Shown here piece by piece: positions 1 to 9,420 of a stretch of DNA of 64,000 nucleotides. Under the pieces are notes generated by a model, which had not been told where the DNA came from, made no database searches, and saw only the letters and a program-made list of their open reading frames with translations. How positions within the stretch are numbered: position 1 is the stretch's first letter; the number at the start of each line of letters is the position of its first letter. The stretch lies in the NCBI GenBank assembly GCA_900766735.1, contig CAAFWO010000017.1, positions 1 to 64,000 of the forward strand, written 5' to 3'. Position numbers and translations under genes: made by a program. This DNA comes from Clostridia bacterium. GTDB lineage: Bacteria > Bacillota > Clostridia > CAKSNL01 > HGM11501.

Positions 1-60
1 ATGATGCCCATGGCAGTTTTACGCATTACTTTGCATAAATCGAAGATAAAAGCACTGTAA
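1..60 (+). other. Possible 3' end of an upstream gene
   Basis: An open frame runs from base 1 to a TAA at 58-60, directly before a strong terminator. It could be the last 19 codons of a rightward gene entering from outside the window, but the peptide is too short to assign to a family. The placement of the terminator immediately after the stop is the only support. Confidence 0.25.
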
Positions 61-82
61 CCTTAAAGTTACAGTGCTTTTT
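48..82. terminator. Bidirectional intrinsic terminator
   Basis: A 14-bp perfect stem (AAAAGCACTGTAAC with its complement, six-base loop) is flanked by T-runs on both strands. It can end a rightward transcript entering the window and the leftward GH13 transcript. Confidence 0.8.
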
Positions 83-131
83 ACGTAAAACCGATACTCT
101 CTTATCGCGAACCGGCTAAAGCCGACCTTTT

Positions 132-1472
132 TTAATATTCAAATACCGTATAGCCCTTTGGGGAAGCTTTGACTTTAAGCTCCTTACCCGATTTTACTAC
201 GCTGACATGAGATGAGATGAGCACATTTTTCGGCTCATGCGCCAGAGAGACGGTGAACTCCTCCTTCTCGGCCGAGGTGTTGATAATAACAGCGAAACGC
301 TTTTTGTCCTTCTCTCTTTTATACGACCACACCTTCTCCGGGCACGAATTTTCGAGCCATTCAAACGACCCGTCATAAAACGCCGGGTTGTCCTTTCTCA
401 TCGCGGCAAGCTTTTTCAAAAACGTGCGGCGCTTTTTGCCCTCCTTGGTAAGCGCGTTTTCCCAGTTGATGTAAAGCTTTCCGAAATCGCGGTTCGACCA
501 GAGCGAGTGGCGCGCGTCGTCGCATGCCTCGTTTCCGTTATACAAAAGCGGAACGCCGTCCATCGTGTACATAAATATGAATCCGGCCTCCATTCCGTTG
601 TGGCCGAACGATCTTTCATAGCGGTTGTTGTAGCTGTCGCTCGCCGTGTCGTGGTTGTCCATATAGCGGATGCATCTGCCGCCCTCGGGATATGTATCGT
701 GAGTATGTTGCCACTCCGTGCGCGTCAATTCGGCGCTTTCCGTGCCGGCAAGCGCGCGGCACATATGGGCATTGAGCCCAAAGCTGTAGTCAAGGTCGAA
801 TCCCTCGACTAAAAAGTCGCCTCTCACACCCTCGTTTAACATCACGATGCCGGGCTTGATCTTTTCGATCCTCTTTCTGCCCTCGATCCAGAAGTCGAGC
901 GGCACTCTGTCGCCAACATCACAACGGTAGCCGTCGATGTCGAACTTTTCCACGAAATACTCCATATTGCGCCAGAGGTATTCCCTGAGCTCCCTGCTCT
1001 CGAAGTTGATGCCGGGGAAGTGCCAGTCAAGGTCAACGGGGTTTCCCGCCTCGTCACGCAAAATGAAATCCGGGTGCTCTTTAATAAACACCGCTTTCGG
1101 GCCGCAGTGAAGGTATACAAGGTCCAAAAGGACTTTAAGGCCCAGTTTGTGCGCCGATCTAACGAACGACAAAAGGTCATCGTCCGTGCCGTACTCGGGA
1201 TCGATCTTATAATAATCGCTCATACGGTAGGGGTTTTTCGGGTTGTCAAAGCCGCTCTTCGCGTGCCTGTCGCTCCAGTGGCTCTTATCCATATCGTCGT
1301 CCATTTCAAATATCGGGCAGAGGTACACGTGCGTAACGCCGATCTCCTTCACCTCGGGAAGCATCTTCTCTGCCGCCTCAAGCGTTCCCTCGCTTGTGAA
1401 CGCTCTCGGGAATATCTGATAGAACACGCTTTTCTTAAGTTCATCACTCATTTTTCTTGCTTTCATCATCAT
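132..1472 (-). CDS. GH13 alpha-amylase family glycosidase
   Basis: This 446-residue protein is a glycoside hydrolase family 13 enzyme acting on alpha-glucans or malto-oligosaccharides. The (beta/alpha)8 barrel motifs are visible: region I around Asp117-His122, the nucleophile Asp185 in GYRCDVGD, the acid/base Glu214 in MLNEG, and the third carboxylate Asp275 in MDNHDTAS. The C-terminal 60 residues look like the usual beta domain. There is no signal peptide, so it should work in the cytosol on imported oligosaccharides, like neopullulanase or cyclomaltodextrinase relatives, but it lacks the N-terminal domain typical of those. The start lies in a run of three ATGs after AGGAGG; the third (1466) has the better spacing. 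It appears to be a single-gene unit. The exact substrate cannot be read from the sequence. Confidence 0.88.
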   Translation of the reverse strand: MMMKARKMSDELKKSVFYQIFPRAFTSEGTLEAAEKMLPEVKEIGVTHVYLCPIFEMDDDMDKSHWSDRHAKSGFDNPKNPYRMSDYYKIDPEYGTDDDLLSFVRSAHKLGLKVLLDLVYLHCGPKAVFIKEHPDFILRDEAGNPVDLDWHFPGINFESRELREYLWRNMEYFVEKFDIDGYRCDVGDRVPLDFWIEGRKRIEKIKPGIVMLNEGVRGDFLVEGFDLDYSFGLNAHMCRALAGTESAELTRTEWQHTHDTYPEGGRCIRYMDNHDTASDSYNNRYERSFGHNGMEAGFIFMYTMDGVPLLYNGNEACDDARHSLWSNRDFGKLYINWENALTKEGKKRRTFLKKLAAMRKDNPAFYDGSFEWLENSCPEKVWSYKREKDKKRFAVIINTSAEKEEFTVSLAHEPKNVLISSHVSVVKSGKELKVKASPKGYTVFEY

Positions 1473-1495
1473 TTCCTCCTTTTTCGTATATTAAG

Positions 1496-1524
1496 ACTAT
1501 ACACCAAAAAAGAGGTCAAGTAAA
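1496..1524 (-). promoter_or_regulatory. Promoter of the GH13 gene
   Basis: On the minus strand, TTTACT and TATAGT are separated by exactly 17 bases, upstream of an AGGAGG ribosome binding site and the GH13 start. This fits a housekeeping sigma-A type promoter. Confidence 0.6.
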
Positions 1525-1603
1525 TAAATAAAACAACCCTATATTTATACTTTTCGGCACAAAAAGAAGGCGGCGAAGCATTATAAGCGAACGCTTAAAT
1601 ATT

Positions 1604-1798
1604 TTATTTATTTTTCCTTTTTCCGGAGGCTCCGGCTATTGCTCCGATGCCTCCCAATAGGACGCCGCCAACCAGTGCACTGCCTAATTTTCCGCTTATT
1701 ACGTTTTCTCCGTCTTCCTTTAGTTCAAAGTCATTCACATCTTGAAATGAACAAACTTTGACGACCGAAGTCAGTATTATAAAAAACATCATACTCAA
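1604..1798 (-). pseudogene. Remnant of a glycine-zipper (SHOCT-type) protein
   Basis: The frame encodes 64 residues. The C-terminal half (FELKEDGENVISGKLGSALV, then a Gly/Ala-rich zipper and a basic KRKNK end) resembles the middle of longer bacterial proteins that carry a FELxEDGxxVxxGGLGRA-type segment followed by GGVGAIVGG. Those proteins are usually more than 150 residues long and continue into a SHOCT or similar tail, whereas this frame stops at the zipper. No good ribosome binding site precedes the ATG. I read it as a fragment of a decayed gene. The family recognition is from memory and is moderate at best. Confidence 0.4.
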
Positions 1799-1831
1799 TT
1801 TTTGAGTATTATCAATAATAAAATATGAAAG

Positions 1832-1870
1832 AACAGCCGTTGATCTTTCAAAAAATCAACGGCTGTTTTT
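1832..1870. terminator. Terminator-like hairpin
   Basis: A 13-bp perfect stem (AACAGCCGTTGAT and its complement) has a ten-base loop and is followed on the plus strand by TTTTT. No rightward gene clearly reads into it, so it may be a relic or may protect the downstream tRNA region. Confidence 0.55.
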
Positions 1871-1875
1871 GAGCT

Positions 1876-2000
1876 ATAAAAAAGTGAAATATCTCAAACT
1901 CGCCACCGCGAGTTTGTACCGCACTTCTTCACTTTTCACTATTACTTCCCAAAAATCGGCGGAAGTTTAAGGAATAGTGAAGAGTGAAAATGTAATAAGT
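1876..2000. repeat. Intergenic GTGAA-rich inverted repeats
   Basis: This gene-free stretch holds a hairpin built on CAAACTCG/CGAGTTTG (about 1893-1915). It also holds an imperfect inverted repeat in which CACTATTACTTCC (about 1937-1949) faces GGAAGT and GGAATAGTGAAGAGTG (1961-1987). AAAAATCGGC occurs both inside it and at the start of the adjacent tRNA terminator. It looks like a decayed dispersed repeat rather than a gene. Confidence 0.4.
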
Positions 2001-2036
2001 AAAAATCGGCAAGCACTGACCGTACTTGCCGATTTT
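2001..2036 (-). terminator. Terminator of the tRNA-Met/tRNA-Glu unit
   Basis: A 12-13 bp stem (AAAAATCGGCAAG and complement) starts directly after the encoded CCA of tRNA-Glu on the minus strand, with T-runs on the minus strand. Confidence 0.75.
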
Positions 2037-2111
2037 TGGTGACTCGTACCAGATTTGAACTGGTGTTACCGCCGTGAAAGGGCGGTGTCTTAACCGCTTG
2101 ACCAACGAGCC
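2037..2111 (-). tRNA. tRNA-Glu (anticodon TTC)
   Basis: The cloverleaf folds with a 7-bp acceptor stem (GGCTCGT with ACGAGTC, one G-U), anticodon loop CTTTCAC giving TTC, a T-loop TTCAAAT and an encoded CCA. It is the second gene of a two-tRNA unit, five bases downstream of tRNA-Met. Confidence 0.95.
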
Positions 2112-2116
2112 GGATA

Positions 2117-2193
2117 TGGTAGCGGCAGGTGGACTTGAACCGCCGACCTAACGGGTATGAACCGTTTGCTCTAGCCAGCTGAGCTATGCCGCC
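2117..2193 (-). tRNA. tRNA-Met (anticodon CAT, elongator type)
   Basis: Acceptor stem GGCGGCA pairs with TGCCGCT, the anticodon loop is TTCATAC and CCA is encoded. A paired first position and an AACGG anticodon stem without three G-C pairs argue for the elongator rather than the initiator. A tRNA-Ile(CAU) with modified C is the alternative and cannot be excluded by eye. Confidence 0.88.
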
Positions 2194-2222
2194 ATGTATC
2201 CGTCAAAAGTGACAGCTATATT

Positions 2223-2251
2223 ACTATACCACAAAATCAAATTAATGTCAA
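2223..2251 (-). promoter_or_regulatory. Promoter of the tRNA-Met/Glu unit
   Basis: TTGACA and TATAGT with a 17-base spacer on the minus strand lie about 30 bases upstream of tRNA-Met. Confidence 0.75.
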
Positions 2252-2262
2252 GACTTTTTTTA

Positions 2263-2403
2263 TTAAAATTCCTCTCCGGTCGCCATATCGGTGCTTCGGT
2301 AATACTTTATCTCGGCCCTTTCGCGGTTCACATAGCGATAGACAAATATAAATACCGCCGCCCAAAAAACCAGGAACACTGTTATTATTATCTTCTTTTT
2401 CAT
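2263..2403 (-). CDS. Small single-pass membrane protein, unknown
   Basis: A 46-residue frame begins at an ATG (2401-2403) after the gyrA terminator-like hairpin. It has a MKKK start, one hydrophobic segment (about residues 5-22, IIITVFLVFWAAVFIFVYRY) and a polar tail ending GEEF. No family is recognised. A longer frame starting upstream inside gyrA is not credible. The ribosome binding site is weak, so expression is uncertain. Confidence 0.35.
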   Translation of the reverse strand: MKKKIIITVFLVFWAAVFIFVYRYVNRERAEIKYYRSTDMATGEEF

Positions 2404-2417
2404 TTTTAATAAATTTT

Positions 2418-2442
2418 CTGTGCCGGAAAAATTCCGGCACAG
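2418..2442 (-). terminator. Hairpin terminator after gyrA
   Basis: An 11-bp perfect stem (CTGTGCCGGAA with TTCCGGCACAG, three-base loop) lies 8 bases after the gyrA stop on the minus strand. The following tract is A/T rich but is not a clean T-run. Confidence 0.6.
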
Positions 2443-2449
2443 ATTATCT

Positions 2450-4960
2450 TTATTCCTCCGTACCGGGCTCACTTTCCACGGTATCGGTTTCTTCCTCTTC
2501 CTCGTGTGCTGTCTTTGCAAGGCCGATGACCTTAACGCCGTCGCCCGGGCGCATGAGGCGGACACCGCTTGTCGCTCTTCCGATCGAATTGATCTCCTCG
2601 GTGTACATTCTTATGATGACGCCGTCGGACGCGATGAGCATCAGATCGTCGGACGCATTTACCGCCGTAACGCCGATGACATTTCCCGTCTTATCCGACG
2701 TTTTATAGCCGATGAGACCCATACCGCTTCTCTTCTGAGTCTTGAAAAGGTCAAACTCCGTCTTCTTGCCGAAGCCGTTTTCCGTTACTATCATAAGCTC
2801 GGACTCATCGTCGACGTTCGCCATGCCGACAACATAGTCGCCCTCGCGCAGAGTGATCGCCTTAACGCCGCGCGTTACTCTTCCCAAGGGTCTGACATCG
2901 GACTCGTTGAAGCGGATGACCATTCCCTTATTCGTGCCGACCATAATGTCGTTCTCGCCGTCTGTTAAGTTAACGCCGATAAGCTCGTCGTCCTCGTCGA
3001 TCACGATAGCGATAAGGCCGCCCTTTCTGGTCGTTCCGTAGCAGTCAAGCGACGTCTTTTTGATTATGCCCTTTTTGGTGAGCATGGTAAGATATTTATC
3101 GCTTGAAAATTCGCTTACCGGAATCATCGCAGTTATCTTCTCGTCCTTCTCGACGGGAAGAAGATTGATGATAGCCGACCCCTTTGCCTGTCTGCCGGAC
3201 TCCGGAATCTGATAGCCTTTTAGCTTATACGCCCTTCCCTTATTGGTGAAGAACATTATATAGTCGTGGGTCGACGCGGTGGAGATGTATTCGACAAAGT
3301 CCTCCTCTCTCGTCTGGAGGCCGGACACGCCGCGGCCGCCCCTGTGCTGGCTCTTATAGGTCGAGCTTACTGTGCGCTTAACATAGCCGTAGTGAGTCAT
3401 CGTGATGACGCAGTCCTCTTTCTCGATAAGGTCCTCGTCCTCGATCTCCTCTACAATGTTTTCGATCTGAGTCTCTCTCTCGTCGCCGTACCTGTCCCTT
3501 ATCTCGATAAGCTCTTTTTTGATCTGTTCTAAAAGCATCTTCTTATCAGAAAGGAGAACCCTGTATTCCTCTGTCCTTTCTTCAAGCTCGCTGTATTCGT
3601 TGTCGATCTTCTCGCCGTTTAATTTCTGGAGCTGAACAAGGCGCATATCCAGAACACTCTGCGCCTGTATTTCGGAAAATCCGAACCGCGCAATGAGGTT
3701 TTCCTTAGCGTTGTCATATGAATTTCTGATAATGTTAATTATCTCGTCGATATTGGCAAGGGCAAGCCTCAAGCCCTCCAAAATATGCATTCTCGCCTCG
3801 GCCTTTTCAAGGTCAAACTGAGTTCTTCTTGTAACAATCTCTTCCTGGAAGCAGATGAACCTGTCCAATATCTCTTTAAGATTCATCGTTTTCGGCCTTC
3901 CGTTGTCGATCGCTATCATATTGATTGAAAAGCTGTCCTGAAGGCGCGAGTATTTATAAAGCTGATTTAAAACGACCTGGGGGTTTGCGTCCCTCTTTAA
4001 GAAAATTTCGAGCCTGATGCCGACTCTGTCCGAAGAGTGGTCGTCAATATCGTCAAGTCCGTCGATCTTTTTGTCCTTAACAAGGTTTGCGATGGACTCA
4101 ACCAAGTCTTTTTTATTTACTTTGTAGGGAAGCTCTGTCACGATGATCGAGGCAGTGCCGTTTTTGTGCTCCTCGATCTGCGCCTTTGCCCTTATGATGA
4201 TCCTGCCTTTTCCGGTCGCATATGCGCTCCTGATGCCGCTTCTGCCCATGATAGTTCCCTTTGTCGGGAAATCGGGGCCTTTGATATATTCCATCAGCTC
4301 CTCGACCGTGATCTCGGGGTCTTCGATCTGCGCTATAACGCCGTTTAACACCTCGGTCAGGTTATGAGGCGGAATCTCCGTCGCCATTCCGACAGCGATA
4401 CCCGACGAACCGTTGACCAAAAGAGTGGGTATTCTCGTGGGAAGAACGACCGGCTCTCTTCTCTTCTCATCGAAGTTCGGGATAAAGTCGACCGTGTTTT
4501 TATCGATATTTTCAAGCAAAACATTTGCTATCTTGCTCATTCTCGCCTCGGTGTATCGGTAAGCGGCAGGCGGATCGCCGTCGACGCTTCCGAAGTTACC
4601 GTGCCCGTCTATCAGGGGGTAGCGCATCGAGAAATCCTGCGCCATTCTTACCATCGCGTCGTAAACCGACGCGTCGCCGTGCGGATGGTACCGGCCGATA
4701 ACGTTACCGACGGTCGTTGCCGACTTGAAGAATGGTTTATCCGAAGTTAAGTTTTCCTCATACATCGAATATAAAATTCTTCTGTGAACGGGCTTCAAAC
4801 CGTCCCTCACATCGGGCAGGGCACGGCTCATGATAACGCTCATCGCATAGTCAATGAACGCCTCTTTCATTCTTTTTTCTATATCAACGTTGACAATTGT
4901 CTGCGTTTCCAAATGCTCCTCAAAATGAGAATCCTCATAATTTTTACTTTTCTTAGCCAT
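2450..4960 (-). CDS. gyrA: DNA gyrase subunit A
   Basis: GyrA is the breakage-reunion and DNA-wrapping subunit of gyrase, forming the A2B2 complex with GyrB that introduces negative supercoils. The 836-residue length is normal. The N-terminal winged-helix/tower region carries the catalytic Tyr136 (AAYRYTEAR). The C-terminal pinwheel has a GyrA-box variant, QHRGGRG. The C-terminus is acidic, with an EEEEE run, as in many Firmicutes. In the quinolone region [10 protein letters not shown] (92-101), the position matching E. coli Ser83 is Ala97. The gene lies 23 bases downstream of gyrB, in the same operon. Confidence 0.98.
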   Translation of the reverse strand: MAKKSKNYEDSHFEEHLETQTIVNVDIEKRMKEAFIDYAMSVIMSRALPDVRDGLKPVHRRILYSMYEENLTSDKPFFKSATTVGNVIGRYHPHGDASVYDAMVRMAQDFSMRYPLIDGHGNFGSVDGDPPAAYRYTEARMSKIANVLLENIDKNTVDFIPNFDEKRREPVVLPTRIPTLLVNGSSGIAVGMATEIPPHNLTEVLNGVIAQIEDPEITVEELMEYIKGPDFPTKGTIMGRSGIRSAYATGKGRIIIRAKAQIEEHKNGTASIIVTELPYKVNKKDLVESIANLVKDKKIDGLDDIDDHSSDRVGIRLEIFLKRDANPQVVLNQLYKYSRLQDSFSINMIAIDNGRPKTMNLKEILDRFICFQEEIVTRRTQFDLEKAEARMHILEGLRLALANIDEIINIIRNSYDNAKENLIARFGFSEIQAQSVLDMRLVQLQKLNGEKIDNEYSELEERTEEYRVLLSDKKMLLEQIKKELIEIRDRYGDERETQIENIVEEIEDEDLIEKEDCVITMTHYGYVKRTVSSTYKSQHRGGRGVSGLQTREEDFVEYISTASTHDYIMFFTNKGRAYKLKGYQIPESGRQAKGSAIINLLPVEKDEKITAMIPVSEFSSDKYLTMLTKKGIIKKTSLDCYGTTRKGGLIAIVIDEDDELIGVNLTDGENDIMVGTNKGMVIRFNESDVRPLGRVTRGVKAITLREGDYVVGMANVDDESELMIVTENGFGKKTEFDLFKTQKRSGMGLIGYKTSDKTGNVIGVTAVNASDDLMLIASDGVIIRMYTEEINSIGRATSGVRLMRPGDGVKVIGLAKTAHEEEEETDTVESEPGTEE

Positions 4961-4983
4961 TATTTGCCTCCGATCTCACTGAC

Positions 4984-6918
4984 TCAAATGTCGAGATTCT
5001 GTACATACTGAGCATTTTCCTCAATAAATACTCTTCTCGGCTCAACCTCGTCGCCCATAAGAACGCTGAAAATGTCGTTTGCCCTCTCTGCGTCCTCCAT
5101 TGTGACCTTTAAGAGTATTCTGTTCTTGGGATCCATTGTCGTCTCCCAGAGCTCCTCGGGGTTCATCTCACCGAGACCTTTGTATCTGCTGATGTCGACC
5201 TTTGCTCCTAAGTCGCCGTCCTTTAGTTCCTCGCTGATCTGATCCCTTTCCTCGTCACTGAAGGCAACGCGGGACTTTTTACCTCTCGAAAGCTTGTAAA
5301 GCGGGGGCTTCGCAAGGTAAATGTGCCCGGTCTCTATCAAAGGCGTCATAAATCTGAAGAAGAAGGTCAATAAAAGCGTCTGTATATGCGCGCCGTCAAC
5401 ATCGGCATCGGCCATAACGATTATCTTGTCGTATCTTAATTTTTCAAGCGTGAAGTTCTCGCCGATTCCCGTGCCGAGCGCCTGTATAACGGGTGTTAAC
5501 TTATCGTTTCCGTAAACCTTATCCGCCCGTGCCTTTTCGACGTTTAACATCTTTCCCCAAAGAGGAAGTATCGCCTGATATTTACTGTCTCGCCCGTTCT
5601 TTGCCGAGCCGCCGGCAGAATCACCCTCTACTATGTATATCTCTGTCTTTGTCGGATCTTTAACGATACAGTCTGTAAGCTTTCCGGGAAGTGAGCTTGA
5701 GCCAAGCGGCGTTTTCCTCGACGTTTCCCTTGCTTTTCTCGCCGCTATTCTTGCCTTCGCGGCAAACATCGCCTTTTCAAGTATAGCTTTTCCGACAATA
5801 GGATTTTCCTCCAAAAAGTCGGTAAGCTTTTCCTTAACCATATTTTCGACGAGAGCTCTCATTTCCGAGTTTCCGAGTTTGGTCTTCGTCTGCCCTTCAA
5901 ACTGCGGTTCTTCCAATTTAACGGAGATAATAGCGATGAGGCCTTCTCTCACATCGTCGCCGGTCAACTCATCGTCCTGTTTCATGAGTTTATATTTTTT
6001 TGCATATTCAACCAAAACCTTAGTGAGAGCAGATTTGAATCCGGTCTCATGCGTTCCTCCCTCAGTCGTGGAAATGTTGTTTGCAAAGGACTCTATTATT
6101 TCGTCATAGCCGGTCGTCCACTGCATGGCAACCTCCGCCATGCTTCCGTCCTTCTTGCCGCTGACATATATAACATCCTCGTTAACGGCTTCAAGGTCGC
6201 TTTTTTTACTGTGCTTTTCTGAAAAAATATAAGAAACGAAATTCTTTATTCCGCCCTCATAGTGAAGAACCTCTTTTTCGGGCGTCTCTTTTCTCATATC
6301 CGTAAAGATTATTCTGACTCCGCCGTTTAAGAATGCCTGCTCTCTTAATCTCTTAAGCAACACACTATAGTCATAAACTGTCTCTTCAAAAATTTCATCG
6401 TCCGCCCAGAAGGTGATCTCCGTTCCCGTTCTGTCGGTCTTGCCTATCTCGTGGACCTTACCGTCCGGAACACCTCTTTTATAGCTCTGATACCAGATCC
6501 TCTCACCGTCCGACACCTTTACCTCAAGTCTTTTTGAAAGCGCGTTAACAACAGATGCTCCAACGCCGTGAAGACCGCCGGACACCTTATATCCTCCTCC
6601 GCCGAATTTTCCGCCGGCATGAAGAACGGTAAATATAACATCGATCGTCGAAATTCCCATTTTGGGGTGGATCCCGTGCGGAATACCTCTTCCGTTATCC
6701 TTAACTGTAACGGAGTTATCCTCGTTTAAGGTGACCTCTATCTCTGTGCAGTATCCTGCCAGTGCCTCGTCTATCGAGTTATCGACAATTTCATATACAA
6801 GGTGATGAAGGCCCCTTATTGAAGTCGATCCGATATACATACCCGGTCTTTTTCTGACCGCTTCAAGGCCCTCCAAGACCTGTATTTGATTTTCATCGTA
6901 ATTATTATTAGCGCTCAT
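4984..6918 (-). CDS. gyrB: DNA gyrase subunit B
   Basis: GyrB is the ATPase subunit of gyrase. The GHKL fold is seen in [11 protein letters not shown] (about 22-32), [10 protein letters not shown] (about 43-52) and [13 protein letters not shown]. The TOPRIM metal site is seen in [10 protein letters not shown] and DADVDGAHI. The 644-residue length is typical of the short Gram-positive form without the proteobacterial insert. Its start overlaps the end of remB by 11 bases and gyrA follows 23 bases later, so translation of the three genes is probably coupled. Confidence 0.98.
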   Translation of the reverse strand: MSANNNYDENQIQVLEGLEAVRKRPGMYIGSTSIRGLHHLVYEIVDNSIDEALAGYCTEIEVTLNEDNSVTVKDNGRGIPHGIHPKMGISTIDVIFTVLHAGGKFGGGGYKVSGGLHGVGASVVNALSKRLEVKVSDGERIWYQSYKRGVPDGKVHEIGKTDRTGTEITFWADDEIFEETVYDYSVLLKRLREQAFLNGGVRIIFTDMRKETPEKEVLHYEGGIKNFVSYIFSEKHSKKSDLEAVNEDVIYVSGKKDGSMAEVAMQWTTGYDEIIESFANNISTTEGGTHETGFKSALTKVLVEYAKKYKLMKQDDELTGDDVREGLIAIISVKLEEPQFEGQTKTKLGNSEMRALVENMVKEKLTDFLEENPIVGKAILEKAMFAAKARIAARKARETSRKTPLGSSSLPGKLTDCIVKDPTKTEIYIVEGDSAGGSAKNGRDSKYQAILPLWGKMLNVEKARADKVYGNDKLTPVIQALGTGIGENFTLEKLRYDKIIVMADADVDGAHIQTLLLTFFFRFMTPLIETGHIYLAKPPLYKLSRGKKSRVAFSDEERDQISEELKDGDLGAKVDISRYKGLGEMNPEELWETTMDPKNRILLKVTMEDAERANDIFSVLMGDEVEPRRVFIEENAQYVQNLDI

Positions 6919-7183
6919 AATCCAAATCCTTTCTTCCCGACCTGTCGCTCTCTATTCTTTTTAATAACGTCGCCGGAGAAATGGGCGATACGTATACTCT
7001 GTTTTCCTTATCGAGCACATATGACCTCGGAAGGTCAAATGACGTCGTTATGACTTTTTTTCTTTTTTCCGATTCTTTTAAAAATTCCTTGGTTATCTTT
7101 GAAATACTCGTGTTTTCAATGTCGAATATTCCGATAATATCCTCGCTTCTTAAAAGAAAATCTCCCCCTATATGAAGATACAT
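6908..7183 (-). CDS. remB: RemB/YaaB-like DUF370 regulator
   Basis: This 91-residue protein starts [20 protein letters not shown], the signature of the DUF370 (RemA/RemB) family. These are small DNA-binding matrix regulators in Bacillus. It occupies the same place as Bacillus subtilis yaaB (remB), between recF and gyrB, which strongly supports the assignment. It begins three bases after the recF stop and overlaps the start of gyrB. The target genes in this organism are unknown; the family name is firm, the function inferred. Confidence 0.88.
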   Translation of the reverse strand: MYLHIGGDFLLRSEDIIGIFDIENTSISKITKEFLKESEKRKKVITTSFDLPRSYVLDKENRVYVSPISPATLLKRIESDRSGRKDLDYER

Positions 7184-7186
7184 TTT

Positions 7187-8293
7187 CTAATCCTCTTTTT
7201 TTATCTTGCCGTAGTCGACCGTGAAAAAGAACGATTTTTTTCTTTTCCGAAGGCCGCTTGCCCCGGTGCAGGTTATTATTGTCTGCTTTCCTTTGATTTT
7301 TTCGGTCAGATACGACTGCCTTTTTTTATCAAGCTCGCTCATTATATCGTCAAGCAGTAAAACAGGGTAGCTCCCTGTCCTGTCCTTAATGATTTCGGTC
7401 ATCGCAAGCTTTAAACAAATAATAACGGAGCGCTGCTGCCCCTGCGAGCCGAAAAGCTTCACATTCTTTTTGTTTATCAAAAATTCAACGTCGTCTCTGT
7501 GCGGCCCGGTCAGAGCCTGCATTTTTTCGATCTCGGCGTTTTTAAGCCTATCCGTTTTTTCCCTAAAATCCTCTTTTATCTTCTCTACATCGTTAATATC
7601 GCGAAGTGAAACAGAAGGAACATATTTTATCGTGAGCTTTTCCTTCCCGTCCGTAAGCTCCTCCATTTTTTCCTTGGCATACTCTTCAAGCATTTTTATA
7701 AAGCTTCCGCGATACATAAAAAGTCTCGACCCGTACTCCGTCATTCTCTGGTTCCATATATCTATCATCATGGAGATCTCGCGCGGAGAACCTTTTTTTA
7801 AGAGTGTGTTTTTCTGCTTTAAGCATTTATTATAGTCTCTTAAAATTTTAACATAGTTCGGTCGAAGAACCGAAATCGAATCGTCTAAAAATTCTCTTCT
7901 TAATTCCTTTTCGCCCTTTATTATCTCAATTTCCTCCGGGCAGAAAAGAACTGTCTTAAAATATTCGGACAGTAATGAATTTTTAGAGAGAGGGATCTTA
8001 TTAAAGCTTATCTCTTTTTTCCCGTCGCACGTTACCTTAAATTCGCCGTTATAGGAATAGTCCTCGTTTATAAAATCCATTCCCAAATAAAACGAGTCGC
8101 ACCCGAATCGGATAAGATCTTTTTCTCCCGCCGGACGATAGCTCTTGCCCGTTGAAAAAAGATAGATAGCCTCAAGCAGATTCGTTTTTCCCTGGGAGTT
8201 TTTTCCTCTTATAACATTAACCTCGGGATTAAAGAATATTTCCTGCTCTTTAAAATTTCTGTAATTTAAAAGCTTAAGCCTTTCAATTCTCAT
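7187..8293 (-). CDS. recF: DNA replication and repair protein RecF
   Basis: RecF is an SMC-like ATPase that loads RecA at single-strand gaps with RecO and RecR. The Walker A motif GKNSQGKT is at residues 30-37. An ABC-type signature LFGSQGQQR and a Walker B/D-loop LLLDDIMSELD are present near the C-terminus. The length (368) is normal. It overlaps the end of dnaN by 11 bases. The yaaA gene (S4-domain RNA-binding protein) that separates dnaN and recF in B. subtilis is absent here. Confidence 0.97.
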   Translation of the reverse strand: MRIERLKLLNYRNFKEQEIFFNPEVNVIRGKNSQGKTNLLEAIYLFSTGKSYRPAGEKDLIRFGCDSFYLGMDFINEDYSYNGEFKVTCDGKKEISFNKIPLSKNSLLSEYFKTVLFCPEEIEIIKGEKELRREFLDDSISVLRPNYVKILRDYNKCLKQKNTLLKKGSPREISMMIDIWNQRMTEYGSRLFMYRGSFIKMLEEYAKEKMEELTDGKEKLTIKYVPSVSLRDINDVEKIKEDFREKTDRLKNAEIEKMQALTGPHRDDVEFLINKKNVKLFGSQGQQRSVIICLKLAMTEIIKDRTGSYPVLLLDDIMSELDKKRQSYLTEKIKGKQTIITCTGASGLRKRKKSFFFTVDYGKIKKED

Positions 8294-9392
8294 TTTTTAA
8301 TCTAACGGGAAGAACCATTTGAATGAAGGAATCGTTATCTATCGGGCGGATGATACAGGGGCTTAAATTTGAATTGAATTCAAGCTTTGCAACGTCCGTT
8401 TCCGCGGCCTTTAACGCGTCGTGAATATAGCGGTTGTTAAAGCCGATCTCGGTTTCTTCTCCTTCAAAGGGAATCTCCAATGTGTCGACGATCTGACCCG
8501 TCGCGGTGATGCACTTTATTATGAGCTCTTTTTGAGTAAAGTGAAATCTTATCGGGCTCTTTGTCTCGTCCGCCGCGATGATGGGCTCACAGCGCTCAAC
8601 GCTCTCCATCACGCTTGAAACGGGAATCACAACGCTGTAGTTATTGACTGCCGGAATCGTCTTCTCATAATTTAAGTAATTTCCTTCGATAAGCCTTGAA
8701 ACGACCTTTGCGTTTTCCGTCTTTATAGAAACATATCTTTCGGTAAGGCCTATATTTACCTTTGAGTCGTCGTCTCTTAATATTTTAACAAGCTCACCGA
8801 GCGTCTTTCCGGGAACGATGAACGAAAAGTCGCCGCTTGAGGTTACTTTTTCTCTTCTTAAAGCAAGGCGGAATCCGTCAACCGAAACGACATTTAAATT
8901 ATCTCCTTTAACTTCAAAAAGAGAACCGGTCAAAACTATTCTGCTCTCGTTCTGCGACACGGCATAGAGAGTTCTTCTTATCATATTTTTTAAGGTTCCC
9001 TCTTCTATCGAAAATTCATTTTCCTTTTCGATTTCGGGAACCGAAGGAAATTCATCGTCCGACAGACCCAAAATTTTATATTCGATGTTCTGGCAGGTGA
9101 TGACAGCGTTTCTGTTTTCGTTCACCTTTAAGGTCACGGTATCGTTGGGAAGCTTTCTCACAATGTCCATAAAGGTTTTTGCGAGTAAAACGATTCCTCC
9201 CTCTTCATAAACCTGCGCCGGGATGAGGCACTCTATACCGAGATCCATATCGTTTCCGACTATCGTTAAAGTCTCTGCTTCTGCTTTTATGTATATTCCC
9301 TCCAAAATGGGAAGCGAAGCTTTCTGTGAGACCGCTTTTGAAACGATGTTCAAGGTATTTAAAAGTATTTCCTTCTGACACTGAAAAATCAT
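8283..9392 (-). CDS. dnaN: DNA polymerase III sliding clamp, beta subunit
   Basis: This encodes the beta clamp, a dimeric ring that tethers the replicative polymerase to DNA. The 369 residues fit the three-domain clamp. The start MIFQCQKEILLNTLNIVSKA and the C-terminal MVLPVRL motif are typical. An AAGGAG ribosome binding site precedes the ATG. It is separated from dnaA by a 199-base region that carries the unwinding part of oriC. Confidence 0.97.
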   Translation of the reverse strand: MIFQCQKEILLNTLNIVSKAVSQKASLPILEGIYIKAEAETLTIVGNDMDLGIECLIPAQVYEEGGIVLLAKTFMDIVRKLPNDTVTLKVNENRNAVITCQNIEYKILGLSDDEFPSVPEIEKENEFSIEEGTLKNMIRRTLYAVSQNESRIVLTGSLFEVKGDNLNVVSVDGFRLALRREKVTSSGDFSFIVPGKTLGELVKILRDDDSKVNIGLTERYVSIKTENAKVVSRLIEGNYLNYEKTIPAVNNYSVVIPVSSVMESVERCEPIIAADETKSPIRFHFTQKELIIKCITATGQIVDTLEIPFEGEETEIGFNNRYIHDALKAAETDVAKLEFNSNLSPCIIRPIDNDSFIQMVLPVRLKNEN

Positions 9393-9420
9393 GACGATTC
9401 TCCTTTTCCTTTGGATTGAT

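Noticed and set aside
237..1523. Plus-strand frames opposite the GH13 gene (191 and 167 codons)
   Set aside because: They are complements of a clear GH13 coding sequence, have no family features and no ribosome binding site.
2420..5011. Several plus-strand frames opposite gyrA
   Set aside because: They are antisense shadows of gyrA; their composition follows the gyrA codons.
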